Shown here: piece by piece, positions 37,136 to 50,100 of the stretch
Numbering within the stretch: the first letter of the stretch is position 1
How the letters are laid out: every line of letters begins with the position of its first letter
Assembly (NCBI GenBank): GCA_009792885.1
Contig: WMCF01000030.1
Coordinates: forward strand, 5,186,891 to 5,250,890
Source of the DNA: Eremophila alpestris peregrina
Taxonomy: Eukaryota > Chordata > Aves > Passeriformes > Alaudidae
Length of the DNA stretch: 64,000 nucleotides
Reading direction: 5' to 3'
Position numbers and translations under genes: made by a program
The notes under the pieces: generated by a model
The model's database searches: none
What the model was told of the DNA's origin: nothing
Seen by the model: only the letters and a program-made list of their open reading frames with translations

Positions 37136-38847
37136 AACCCTTCTGTGTGAAAGGTCTGTGTAGAGACAGCCCTATTAGCCAAGACCTGAGCTTTAAACAT
37201 ATCCCTACCCTTAATGCATTTTTGCAAGTGTTGAACATGCATTGTACCTTACATGATATCCTAGGCTGCTTGTCTTGCAAGAGTTCATTGCTGAAGCCAA
37301 ACTTTAGCAACTTAAACAATCTGCTTCAGTAATACATTTTTAAGATATAGATTTTGTGCTGCTCATCAAAGCCTTGCCCTGGAATTTTATTTGTTTCAGT
37401 GATATTGCTACAAAATCATACCCATGAAGCATAAAGGAGCCTTTATGAAGCTCACCTACATGGGAGTGACATCAATCAGTCAAGTAGTGATGCATATCAC
37501 TGTTGGCAAATTACAGAATAATGTTCACATTTGCTTGCTCTCTGCTGTGTTCAACATAATGTCCTCATTCACACTTCCTTTTCCTGAGAGGAAAAATACC
37601 ACTCATCCAGAGATGAGGAGAACTAGGTGAGGTGGGAGAATGCCTTCCTTTTGCTCTGTCTTCTGAATAGGAAGGCAACATAAGTAAATGTACAAATATC
37701 ATCATGAAAAATCTCATTAATGTCCTACAAAAGTGCAAGAACCAGAATTATTTTAGAGATGATTTTTATTCTGTTTAGATATAATCCATAAAGGCAGCTG
37801 ATATGTATTTCTAGTTTCTCATGACCATTAATGCTTCAGTGGACCTGGCAGCATTTCAGCTGGATGCATGGTGCCCTCATGGATGACAGGCAACTGATTG
37901 TGAAAGTACTTTTGAGTCCATTCAAATGGAAAGTCTGTCAGCTGATGTTCACAAAATAAAAAAAAAAAAAAAAGGTATCAAGTACCTCCAAAAACTCACT
38001 AGGGTACTTCTTTCCAGGTTCCCAAGTGCAAAGTTATTCAAGAGCTCCACTTTCCCTCTCATTTGAAGTTTAATGGGTATGTGATCCTTTTTATGAGCTA
38101 CTGTTGTGTACACAGTCAAGAAGATAATGAAGCAGCTGAGGAGGCACAGATACATCATTGATAATTAAAGATGCTCTGGAGTTTTTTAGTTCTCAGTCTG
38201 AAAGCCGAAAACCTCTTGATTTTCAGATCTTATCATTCTTTTCAATAAAAGGCAATGAACTTGAGCTAGAAGAGAAATATTTTTTATTATCTCATTTCCT
38301 ACCCAACTCCCTTGTGCCCCTTTCCTGTTCCATCCCAATGCATCTTTCTGATCTTGAATTCAGACATTCCCCTTCCCTACCATTTTCTCATGTCAAGTAT
38401 TTGCCGCTCTTTAATAAGAAAAGCTGTCCTTTGACTAGTCTCTTTCTTTGCTCACATTACATTTACTTTCCCAGTTCAGCACCTTCCTCTTCCCTGACAG
38501 TGGCAAGGTTCAGAAAGCCCTCTTTCCCATGGATTACAAATCTGTTTTAACTTTATTCCAACTGCTTACCTCTAAATTCTTCACAAATTGTACTCCTTGC
38601 CTTGCAACCACTCCTCCCATTTCAGCCTGCAGTCTGTGTACTTTTCAGGGCTGTAGTCACAGTTCTGTGTGTTTACCAGCAGCTAAATCTGCATTTCATC
38701 TGCAGCACTGTCTCTGCCTGCAGTCTGCATGCATTCTGTAAAGAGCAGATGTACAAAGCATATTTAGCATTTAAAAATCATTTACTGTGATTTACAGACT
38801 GTAAGGACAGAAGTCCTGAGGTGGTAACACAAGGAGTGTTGAATGGG
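37136..38847. other. Unique sequence, no gene recognised
   Basis: It contains an A-run of about 16 at 37958-37973. A 130-codon plus-strand frame (38158-38550) shows no domain and overlaps pyrimidine-rich sequence. Nothing else is seen. Confidence 0.55.
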
Positions 38848-39471
38848 AGTGGATGTTGTCAACAGTGGCTGAACATGAGCCAGTGTGTGCCCATGGGGCC
38901 AAGAAGGCCACTGGCATCCTGGCCTGTCTCAGCAATAGTGTGTCCAGCAGGACCAGGGCAGGGATCGTCCCCCTGTACTTGGCACTCGTGAGGCTGCCCC
39001 TCATGTTCTGTGTTTGGTTGCAGGACGCGAAGGACATTGAGGTGCTAAAGTGAGTCACGAGAAGACCAATGGAGCTGGTGAAGGGTCTGGAGCACAGTTC
39101 TGATGAGGACTGGAGCTGGTGTGGTTTAGCCTGAAGAAAAGAAGGCTCCTGAAAAGTGGTTGAAGTTAGGTGGGGGTTGGTCTCTTCTTCCAAGTGACAA
39201 GAGATAAGTTGAGAGGAAATGGCCTCATGTTGCTGCAGGGGAGAGTTAGAGTAGATATTGGGAAAGATTTCTTCATGGAAGCTGTAACTGTTGTCAAGCA
39301 CTGGAACAGGCTGTCCAGGGAAGTAGCTGAGTCACCATCTCTGGAGGTATTTGAAAGATAGCTTAGCGGTAGACTTGCCAGTGCTGGGTTAATGGTTGGT
39401 TCTTAAAACTCATTCCAGGCTTAATGTTTCTATGATTCTGTGATCCTGTGATTCTATGACTCTGTGATTCC
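38848..39471 (+). mobile_element. CR1 LINE fragment with ORF2 3' end and tail, sense
   Basis: At about 620 bp this is one of the two longest CR1 copies in the window. It starts in the C-terminal part of ORF2 (TGGCTGAACATGAGCCAGTG, then AAGAAGGCCACTGGCATCCT), continues through GTACTTGGCACTCGTGAGGC and the ACTGGAACAGGCTGTCCAGG block, and ends in an octamer-type tail at about 39431-39471 (repeats of ATTCTRTG with variations). An internal region near 39130-39170 is shortened relative to the family, and stops and frameshifts break the coding part. It shares its tail type with the 7.4- and 23.0-kb copies. Confidence 0.93.
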
Positions 39472-42400
39472 AAGCCTCACATATTTTCCAGGAGGTGTGA
39501 GGAGTTGATCACTGTCACACTACTCAGGAGAGCTGTTAGCATGTTCCATTACCAGTTTGTTCAATATGTACATTTCCATATACTTCTAATTCTGACCTAA
39601 CTTCTTTTTCCATCAAGTTCTTAAGAACATCACTGTGAATCATCCATTTAGATGAAGTCACTAGTGGACATACAAAAAGGATGGGAATTCGTTGTGCTTT
39701 ATTCCTAGGAAAATACTTCTCCAAGGGAGCTGGGACTCATGTAATGGGCTGGAGTCTTCACTACTCCTGCTCATAGCCCATCCCCATCAAGTAGCCCCTG
39801 AGATCCCCACAGTGTGATGCATAGATATTTCTAATATTGCCTGTACCTTTGAGATAGGTCAAAGAGCACATGCTTCATTTGGGTGCTTTCCAGTGTATTT
39901 CACAGGCTGGATCCTTCACTGAGCCATCTGAGGCTCAGAGTTTCTGGATGCCTCAAACTTAAAAGCTCTCAGAGTCCACAACATTTTATTCATGGCTGTT
40001 GACAAATTTAGAAATAGGACCATACTAACAGGAGGTGGAACAGCTTGTGTTATAAAAAGTGCTCCTTATGTGCAAAATATTTGATTTACGCAATTCACTC
40101 AAACATCCTACTATTTTGAGTTCACTCATTTCTGGTGTATCTGGGCTACAGACTTAAGTCACAGGAGGAAATTATTGAAAACACTTACAGATCTGTGAAA
40201 CAAAGCAAAACAAAAACCCGAGGCAAAATGTATCATATACAGAGACTTCTGGCAGCTGTTGAGAATTGAGTGAAACAGCTTGATCCAGTGAAAATATAAA
40301 AAATTGGATTCTGCCTTTATATAGACTTAAGATATATAGGTCCAAGATTACACTTCTGAAAAAACACAGTCATTTGTTAGTCTAGGCTGGAGACAACCCA
40401 ACCTAATTTTTTTCGTTTTGTTTGTTTGGTTTTGTTTGTTTGTTTATTTTTAGTTTTATTTTGCATTAACTTTGGGGAATTATTCAGCATCATGCCTTTT
40501 TTGTGTTACCAGAACTACCTTGCACTTAAAATTTCTGAAAATTTTCCTCTGTACCATTGTGCTCATGTGATTTATCTTCAGTTATTTATAAATGCATTCT
40601 GCTAATGGATATCTATTTTTTTAATGCTTAGATTGACAGGACAGTAACATCTAGACTGAATAGTTTCCTCTGTATATTGTTACATTTTCTATGTGGGATG
40701 TTACATACTCCATATTACTGGTTATTGCAGTGGCTATTTTCTTGGGCAATGTACAGTACAAGTAGATAATTGTTCATTTGGTGTACTGATTTCACTGTAC
40801 TGGTTGCTCACAGGTTGCTTTTGTGTTGTTGAGTTCTTTATTTCATCTTTTTAGCCCTCACAGTTGCTGCTTTTTTGTTTTTCCCAATGTTTCTGTTGCC
40901 TTTGAAAAGTACTAATGCTTACTATTACACTGAATAGCAAATAATCCTCTCCCTGAAAGTAGCAGCGCACAAATTAGGAATGCAACATGCTGCTAAAAGA
41001 CAGCATTGTTTAGCTGCTGAAGACATTCAGTTTTGCACATACCCTGGAAAAGTGGGGACACATTAAGACACTTAAACACTAACCCATGGGATTAATATTT
41101 GGCAGATTGTGCCAAATGCATGAGGACACAATCCTTGAGCACATTGGCAGCTGTGGCTGTGGTGGGTTTGGCAGGCAAATGGGAAGGTCATGAGGAAGAG
41201 GTGGAGGCATCACACCACAAAAAGGAAGATGCAGGCACTGGGGTAAGGATTTGGGAAGAGAGGCAGCTGACTGAGTCTCATTCATTGTGTGGGATTTGGC
41301 AGTCTCAAATTACAAAAAAAAAAAAAATGTTTATCCCAGCATGCTCCCAATACAATGAATTTTGATGGACGTGACTTGGACTGGGAGTTCAAAGCTCTGC
41401 TAAAATGCATAACCAGCACAGTGCAGGGCTGTGTGGACCTGGATTTAGTGTTAGGAGGTCCATTACCTCCCAAAATCAGACTTTTGCTGAATTAGCAGTA
41501 TTTTCTTGACAGCTGTGGAATTTGGTTTTAGAAGGCAAAATAACAGTGAATGTTAGAGCTGCACAAAATCTTTGCTATAATCCAATCTGCTGCATAAAAG
41601 TAGACACAAGCCCTTAAAAAGGGGCTTTACTGCATTACCCATGAACTCTGCATGAAACCTATGGCTCAGTTTTCAGATACGACCTAATTTTCATACCGCT
41701 AACTAACCTTTATTAAAAATTCTGGAGAAAAATTTCACTGTATTCTTTACTGTATTTCATCATGAGCACTTTTGGATAAAGTGTAACTAATTTCATTTCA
41801 CTTTTGCTCAGAAGAACCACAAAATTTGAAACATTTATATATTTCTTAGAAAATAAAGACCAGATATTTTATCAACCTGGGGATGATGAGAACCAGGGCT
41901 AGTCAGAAAAGTCAGATATGAAGTTACAGTTATTACATATTTTGTTTCTGAGAGGCAGGATTTTCATCTACAGAGAGATTATTATCCAAGATATGACCCT
42001 TCTAATTAAAAGGCCAAGTGCATTACTTTGTAATATGTTAATCTCTACTATTGAGATTGTAAAAATTTTGATTGTAAAGGCAGTATTGCTAAAATAATCC
42101 CCATTTCTGTTATTTTAATTTTGCTCTGGCAGTGTTTTTCAGAACTCAGTGCAATTTGAGTGGAAATCAAACTGGCCAGTGCATAACTGAATGCTTGTTT
42201 AAGATTTAGGTTTACGTGCATTTTGAGTGCAGTCTCCAAAGTGGCCATGGTCAGAGTTCAAGTATGGAAAATGAAGTCAGCTGCTATTTTAGAACAAACC
42301 AAAGATATATCTGAAAAAAAATAACTGTTCTTTTATTATTTCAAATTATAATTTAATTTGAGCAAATTAGAATGTATGTTACAATTCAGATCATGACAAA

Positions 42401-43002
42401 ACTTTGGTTTTCCATCCTGTTTTTAAACATAGATTGTACTAAAAAGTTTATGAAACATCAAGGCAAATTTTCCTCTGAATGACAGTAAAGTTAGGTCTCT
42501 GAATCTACTGGTCAATACTGGATGTAATTTTAACAGTTGCTGAATACTTTTTTCCAGATTTTAAGTACCAACACTTGATAGTGATGGCTATAATATCCCA
42601 AGAAACTCTACCTTAAACTTGGGATTTGAGGCACATATGTTTATCCTTTCTGGACACGTAGATACACATGCTCAATAAACAATAAATGAAGAAATATATA
42701 CATTCTTAATGGGTAGCTGGGAGCCATTATATGCATTAGATATCCAACTGCATAGCTGTTACCATCATAGTGTCAATTGTCCCCTTGAGACACTTCCAAG
42801 CCTGTACTGGGATTAGAACAGGTTACAGTTTGTGACATGGTGCTATTAGTCAGTAACTATGGCTGGTGTTGTTACACACTGTGTCCTTAATGCTGTCTAT
42901 GCTTTCACCCTGGTATCTCTAAGGAGATGAACTTTTCTGCAACAACTTTTGGAGTAGAAAGGGTTCTCAGTAAATAATTTTGGCATAATTTATTGACAGT
43001 GG
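39472..43002. other. Unique sequence with a few simple tracts
   Basis: No gene is recognised. It contains a (TTTG)n-like tract at about 40410-40445, an A-run of about 14 at 41313-41326 after a GC-richer purine patch (41110-41300), and the sequence at 40936-40970 that recurs at 44.1 kb. Confidence 0.55.
40936..40970 (+). repeat. 35-bp sequence recurring at 44102-44134
   Basis: The block starts AGCAAATAATCCTCT and ends GCGCAC. It is nearly identical to 44102-44134 (one substitution and a small difference near AGCAGCGCAC versus AGCTGCAC) in the same orientation 3.2 kb downstream. It may be the template for the insertion there, or both may derive from an unknown repeat. Confidence 0.7.
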
Positions 43003-43062
43003 TATTTTTTCCTTTATAAGGATGTAAAATATAGATTTTACATCCTAATAAAGGAAAAAATA
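43003..43062. repeat. 60-bp near-perfect hairpin
   Basis: Two 28-bp arms are inverted copies of each other with a single mismatch and a 4-nt ATAG loop. The left arm runs from TATTTTTTCC to GATGTAAAAT (43003-43030) and the right arm from ATTTTACATCC to GGAAAAAATA (43035-43062). It is AT-rich. The size would suit a short stem-loop RNA, but no promoter or conservation can be judged. An inverted duplication made by intrastrand template switching is the simpler explanation. Confidence 0.93.
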
Positions 43063-44080
43063 TCATCATTTTGTCTGAATTAATATTTGAAAAAATTAAT
43101 TTATTGTTTTTGTTTGAATTAATGTTAGGAAAAAAAGTCAGGTATTTTCTTTGGCAATAGATCTGGTGATACCTGGGTAATCTCCATGCTGCATGGAGGG
43201 GAGCTGCTGGAAGTGTCTGCCTTGAGAGATGTTCTGCACTGAGCTTGCACTTTAGGTTCTCATCGCAGTTACTCAGGAAATTAAAGATCTGTGCTCCACA
43301 TGATTTATGCATTGCTGTGACTGTGAGTAAGTTACTATGGACAGGGAGAGGAAGCATTGTTTAAAAATGAGGTGTTGAAGTGGGAGGTAGGCTGCTGGTG
43401 AGAGACCACCATCCCATTGTGAAAGACAGCCTCAAGGAAAGACAAGGCACAAGTAGCCCAAACAGGCTTCCACACTAATCTGAAATTAGCTATGGTTTTC
43501 CTCTGGCAGAATTATTTTATTGAACCAGAGGATTTTTCCCCCTTTTTTGTTTATCCTTTAAATCACATGCAGGAATTATAGCCTTCATTTTGCCAAAGAG
43601 AATGTCTTTGGAAAAAAAATTGAATGTGAAGAAATGTCATACAGATTGGACATTGTTTTCTTGAGGAGAAAAGTGCTATATAATAATTAATAACAAAATG
43701 ACTTACGAAAGGTACAGTTTATTTTACATTTTGTTTGTTTGGTTTTCAGAGCTGTCAAAGCTTGTGGAATAATGAAGTGGTGACACACACTATTCAAAAT
43801 CAATCAAAACTTCTCATGCCTGAAAACCCTAGAAAGTACAGTCTTGGAAATGAGCTGATTCACAAAATCATTTGCCTCATGCCAAACAAACCTTGTAAGA
43901 ATTAAATTGGTTTGTGAAATGGAAGAGATTCCATTGCCACTGGATAAATAAATGAAATTCCTCTAGCTGAAATACTTTCAGTTTTTGTAAAGAAATTTTG
44001 TGTTAATACATACAGAGATGAAATTATACAAAAACATATAACGTTGCTGTAAAAATCTAAAGTGGTTTCTTTGGACCTTT
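43063..44080. other. Unique sequence with a local decayed duplication
   Basis: Immediately after the hairpin, a GAATTAATATTTG-type segment at about 43077 recurs as GAATTAATGTTAG near 43115, a decayed local direct duplication. No gene is recognised. The 150-codon minus-strand frame 42905-43357 runs through the hairpin and this duplication and is not credible as a gene. Confidence 0.55.
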
Positions 44081-44166
44081 TTTAGACAAAGGAAATATCA
44101 GAGCAAATAATCCTCTCACTGAAAGTAGCTGCACATATATTTCTTTAGACAAAGGAAATATCAGAG
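44081..44166 (+). repeat. 23-bp direct duplication flanking a 40-bp insertion
   Basis: The 23 bp beginning TTTAGACAAAGGAAATATC occur exactly at 44081-44103 and again at 44144-44166. Between them lie 40 bp (44104-44143) whose first part matches 40938-40970. The layout is that of an insertion made by end-joining with copied filler sequence, or of a small element with a long target duplication. Confidence 0.9.
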
Positions 44167-47100
44167 ACATTAGACCTGTTTCCTCTTAACAGAGATACAT
44201 AAGGTGAGACTGAAGAAAAACACACTTCACCTTCTGGAAGAGGTAATTAAGATTCCTCTTATATTATGCTAGTTAGGGAATTCTAATGAATTTGAGAACA
44301 ACTGGATTAGAAATGTTTTAAAAATGTGTAACCAATGGAACTGTAGGCCATTGTGTTAAGAGCATAAACTCCTCAAGCATTAAAATGAAAGCCAGCTCCT
44401 TGGTGGCAGCAGCCCAGGAAAAGTTCTCAATGGGTTCTGTGTCTCTGACTGCCCATTGTGTTTTTGTCAATGCACCCAGAACTAGCTGTTAACAGAGACA
44501 AGATGTGGTGTCACTGGTCTGATGTGGGATGAGAAAATCCATGCTCCACTGTTTCATTAAGAGGAAGAAAGAGTCCATTAAGACACAGGAATCTGCTTTT
44601 GAATCACTCTTCACTGGAATGAACTTTTAAGCCCTCCTGTAGCTGTTCCAAAGGCAGGAGCTCTCCACTTAATGGGAAACAGGTCTTGGAAAATACAGCC
44701 AGATAAAGCAAAGGAGGAACAGAATCTCTGAGATGAGCTGAACAGATACTGGGATCCAGTTAACTTGTTGCTTTTAATGCTTTCAATAAGGAATGCTGGG
44801 ATAAATTAAGTATGCAATGGAAATTCAGATTTCAAAATACTTGTGTGATCCAAAGGGCTTTTGGGTGTCTAAAATTGTTATTTTCATGAGAACAACCAAA
44901 AAGACAGGAATTCTAAAGTATGAAACCTCACTTTCTTGTGTTTAACACTTTATTGAGACTATTTTTATTGCCTCATAAGGTATGAGATGCTTTCATCTTC
45001 TTAACATTGTTTCTTGTGAATAACAATAATAATAACAATAAGAATTATTTTATTATTATTATAATTATCATTAATTTTTTTTTCAGATGGGCAATGAAGT
45101 TATTTTTAAAGCAAAACTATGAATAGAGCTGTTTCCCCACAGTCCACAGCATGGAAAGAAGAATAATCTCTGATTTGCTCCTTTCTCTCTCTCTATTGCA
45201 AATAAATTGTTTGGCTTGCAGTTCATAATTTCCTATTTAAAAAAACTTTTAGGGTTTCTCAAGCACTGCTGTAGATTCTGATCCCAAAATCAACAGAAGC
45301 TAAAGCAAAGAATTGAATCAACTTCTGTAAGCTTTGGATTGGCTGTATAACATATAATCAGTCACTTTTTCTTTCTTTTGCACAGGCCTACAACCCCTTT
45401 GCTTACATGTGGAGGATATTAATATGGTAATATTTTGCAAAGAAAAATAGTAGAGAATTTAAAAGGTCTTGCATTAGAACCCAATTCAAAGAAAAAAAAA
45501 AGAAAAAGAAAGAAAAAGAAAGAAAAAATACTGTGCAGGTTATTATAGCAGTTGCTTTCCATATTGTTACATGTAGTAACTGGGCATAAAAGCTTAATGT
45601 ACATGACAACAAGTTTGCTACCTATTTTCTTCTCCTACAGACTTACATTTAGAGCATTGGAAATACTGACATTCTGACAAGATGTGATTGTTATCTAAAT
45701 CTGTCACATGAATATTGTGCGTTGTAATTTTTTAACTGCTTTGTAATTTCCGTGAACTTTTTCAGTAGAGAAGATCAAACTAAAAATGAAAACTGAGGAA
45801 TAGACAGAAAGTTCCAAACGTAGTACAAGCCCCTTAATTTTGGCAAGCTTTCTAGCACAACACCCAAGGGGTTGATCTCAGCCAGAAGAACACTTTGGCA
45901 AAGAGAAATCTCTAATAGTAGACGCATCTGCTGTAAAATTTTGGCTGTTGCAAAGCCAGAGAGACCTGGTTAAGGACCAAGTAATTTTAATGTCTACTGA
46001 AATACATTTCTGAGCTGGTTTGGGAACTGGGGTATTTCACTGTCAAACTGATGATCTAACAGTAAGGGTGTACAAGAGAGAGATATTTCCAGCATTACTG
46101 TAACATAATGAACATTGTAATATAATTGTTAATGAAAAAACCTGCTGTGATGACTTGTGAAGGAATGTGGTCTTAGTTACCAAAATACCCTGAGGTCACT
46201 GTATTATTCAATACTCATGTGGAAAAAAATATCCAAAATTCTACAATTGCTTATTTTGCAACAGCTACATGTGCGACATAATTTCTTTGCAATGCTTATT
46301 TTGCTCTGGAGGGAAAGTCTACATGAGACTTTATGTTTCTCTGGTTTCATGAACCTCAGAAATAAAGGAGTTGCTAAATATTTATGAACTGTGCATCCTA
46401 GCCTCAAAATCCATAGTAGGAGGCAGTATTGTTGTCTCCGTTTTTCATCACAAACAATGATTATTCACAAGAACATAATTTTCAGGAAGAAGGCAGCCTT
46501 TTTAGTGCATAGTCATCTTTTTGTTGTATGTGCTGCACATAAAATGAAGGGGTTTTAAATTGTCTTGCAGGGTTATATAATAATAAATAATAGTAATTAT
46601 ATAATAATAAAAAGTAATAGCTGGTGAGGAAAGCTGTAGCAGAAACAAAAATGTAGGACTTGGGATTTTCAGCATCCAGCATTTCTTTGAAGAAGATGAC
46701 ACATTTTCAGTCTTCTTGTTAGTTAGATCTCTTTTTTTTTCAAATATAAAAGTATAATTCTTTCTTGGAAGGTATCTTGAGGCTGTCCAGTAGCATTTGT
46801 TGCAGGAGATGCAGACATTTCCTTTTAAAACTAGTATTCCTAATTTTGCTGAAAATTACCCAGTATGGTGTTGTTCTGTGAGTCAAAGGAAGGACTTTTG
46901 TGTAAGTTCTGATCACACTTGTGCCATTCTCATTAATAAATTTTAAAATGCTGGTGTGCTTGGGCCTTTTTGCTTAGGTGTCCAGTGTCAGACAGACTTG
47001 CAAAAAGATACATTTGACCTGGGTTTCATTTACAGAATAAAAAAGAAGCTTACGCAGGTGCCCTGCTGGGAAGGGCAGAGCTAGTGCAGAAGGCCACCCT

Positions 47101-50100
47101 GCAGTTCCTGCCCATGATTTCTTGGCCAGTTTTTCCAGTAAACATTGGAAAACATTTTTGGAGTATTTTCATTGCTCAGTAGGTTTCTCTCACTAATGAG
47201 GGAGTCTTAATAGGCAGGAAATCTAAAAAAATAAATAAGCCATGTCCTACAACATTCAGTCAAGGTGAAGGGACCTCTAGCCATGAGAAAGAAGGACCTT
47301 CTTTTGCCTGGCTTTGTATCCTGGACCTTAGTTATTTCTAGGGGATTTCATTCCACTGATGGTTGAAAGGAAATTGCTTTTTGCATGCTTGGGAGAGTCT
47401 TCCTCTTGACCAAGTATCACTTTGTCAAGGTGCATTAAGTAAATAACTTACCAGGGTGTAATTATGGGCTTTTGAAAATTAAGGCAAAGTTCAAGTAGTG
47501 TTATCCTGTTGCTGGGGAATGGAAGGGCTGAAGAGAGGTGATCAAAGGTCACAGTTGCTTTGAGTTGCACCAGTTTGATGGCAATGACATCTTTTTGGCT
47601 CCATGACCACACCTTAATGTCTTTCTCCATCCTCAGGTACTGACACTAATTCAGTTGCAGTTCGAGCCACAGTAGCCTACCCACCTTAAATTTGAAGGAA
47701 ATGCTGGGAGATCAGAAAATTTAATTTCTATAACCTCCATAATTAAAAGAACTGTGATAGTCCCTTTGAGATTCTGTACCTGCCATAAGCTTCTAAGTTT
47801 CTAACACATTGTTTGAAAGAGAAGCTTTGAAACACGATGCTTTGTAGCAATCACTATAATCATGCTCTGGAAATATGAAAATGTGCACCTGGACATTATC
47901 TGTGACCATCCCCTAAAGGGGTTCTACAAATAAAACTACAAGACTTCCCTCTCACACTCTCACAAGCAGCTAGCTGAAGAAGAAAAGATACATGAGCACT
48001 CCAACATTTGTTACAGAATAAGCTGTATTTGCACACCACGCAGCTTTTTGCCAAGTGAGAGATTTTGATGTGCTGTTTCTGCAGTCATCAAGGATTTTAC
48101 AGACAGCTCTACCTGCCATGTGTTGGCTCTGTCTGCTCAGATCTTCTGGAACTTTTGCAGGGTCAAAGGCCCCTGTCTGAAAGAGCAGTTCCGAACTATT
48201 ACATCAAATCTAAGAGTTTACTCATGCATTTGGTAGTAGGAGTTTTTCTACAATGTATTTATTAAAACACCAGTGTCTTTTACTGAGACATCATTAATGG
48301 AGCAATAAAAGTAGTGTATATGCTCAAGTGACTCATAGCTGTTTATTGACATAGTTTTCTGTGTTACTTTCCAAAATAATATGGCTGGAATGCTGCTGGA
48401 GCTGCTGCACTCCACCTGGTGAGTGGGGGTTTCAGAGAAACAACAACCTTCACTGCCAAGACTAGTAGAAGCAGTATTTTAGTGTAAGTAAAAAGAGCTG
48501 GGCCCAAGCAGCTCCTCTGGGCTATTTCATCAACACAGTGTTCACCTGACTGAAGCAGGGCAGACATACTTAATGAGGATCTTCAAGAGGTGCTGGACCT
48601 GTGCCTGTCAGGAGGATTAAGTAAAAAAAAAAAAAAATAATTTCAGCATACTGCTGACCTGTGCTTTGGCAGGGGTTCATTACAAATTTGAAACAGCAGA
48701 GGAAGGGCCCAGCAGCACTTTCAAGCACTGGGAAAAAGAACCACAGGCAGAAAACACATTTCATTTGGCCCTGAGCTTCTTGGAGCAGGCCATATCATGG
48801 AATGAGCAGGAGGAGGAGTTCATTCCCTCTGAAAGGGCAGAAATCACAACTCTTCATATGGGGAAAGAAAGAGCTTTTATTTTAACATGCTGAGAACAGC
48901 CAAGGAATCTAGTAATTATGCTGGCCAGGTTTATGCTAGAAGGACATTGTCAAATGCTTTATATAACAGATTATAAAACTCTTCAGCACTTCAGCCCTTT
49001 CTCCTAAATGCATGAAAATAATTCTTCCATTACCAGTTGCAGCCTTCACCATTTGGCAGCAATTTGTCCCCCCTCTGCCTTTTAATTTATATTTTAAAAA
49101 TACCATTACATGTACATTACACATTGAGTCTGTTCTTCAGTGGCTTGTAAATTCACCTCTCCCCTATCAGCTCCACAGAGAACCAAGATTCAGGACAGAA
49201 AAATTATATGAAGAGAGGAAAAAAGTGGTAAAGGGAAAGAAAACTAAAATACTGGAATTGCATCTGTTTGAACACTCCTTTGGCCATGATCATCATTACA
49301 AAATCTGACATGATGCAGGAAAGATTGTTACTTAAAATATGTGCTTTACACCTCTGAAGGACAGGTTGTTAGAAACATATAAACTATAACTTCAGCTACA
49401 GGGACTAATGAGAGGCAGAGGGCTGATGACAGGGCCATCTGATGATTAGAAAGCAACTGGAAATGGGGAAGAGTTTGTCTTCCATTATGAGGAGCACATC
49501 CTATGACAACCTCCATGTGTTTCTGTGTGTGTGTAATGGAGCAAGTTGAAAAGGAGAGATGCAGCTCCTCAAGCCTCTTCTGGTAATTCTGTCACCCCTA
49601 AGTGAATTAAAAATGAACTTCTGGTGAAGGGGCAGCTCCAGAGAAGGAAAGTTACCCCCCCTTTCCCAAAGCCCTTCAGACCCTTTTTATTCTGACATGC
49701 TACTTTAGCATATAAAAGTTTCCCAACATAGGGATCAGTTCCACACTTCTGGTTGCTCTTGTAAATTCAGTTGTTGTGTTCTTTCCATCCCTGTCATGGC
49801 TCCAGGGAATCTGAACTAATTGCCCTCTTTGATCTTCATTAATGGCATCCTTTGAGACATTGGATTTCAAGCCTTTACCTCTCCCAGGGTAGAAAAGCCT
49901 GATTCTCTTTGTATTTGAGTCAGTCTTGGTTTTCTGGCTCTGCACAGCAGGTCCTGAGTTCCTGAGCTGGTGGCAGCTTTTTTGAGGGGAGGTATTCTTT
50001 AGGAACAGCCATGTGCACACACACAGGGTGGGGGAGAGCTGGCTGAGGAGCAGCTTTCTAACAACAACAGAAAAAAGGAACTGAGCTCATTGTGGAGGAC

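Noticed and set aside
41094..41116. Palindrome TTTGGC...GCCAAA resembling a nuclear factor I site
   Set aside because: The spacer between TTGGC and GCCAA is 7 bp, not the 5 bp of the full site.
41110..41326. Purine-rich patch ending in an A-run, resembling a processed retrocopy
   Set aside because: No recognisable parent gene, no open frame of note and no target duplication seen.
42905..43357. 150-codon minus-strand frame
   Set aside because: It spans the 60-bp hairpin and a local duplication, its repeated peptide segment reflects that duplication, and no domain is visible.
45022..45065. Partly palindromic AAT/ATT sequence as a possible cruciform or attachment element
   Set aside because: Low-complexity triplet repeats on both sides explain the symmetry.
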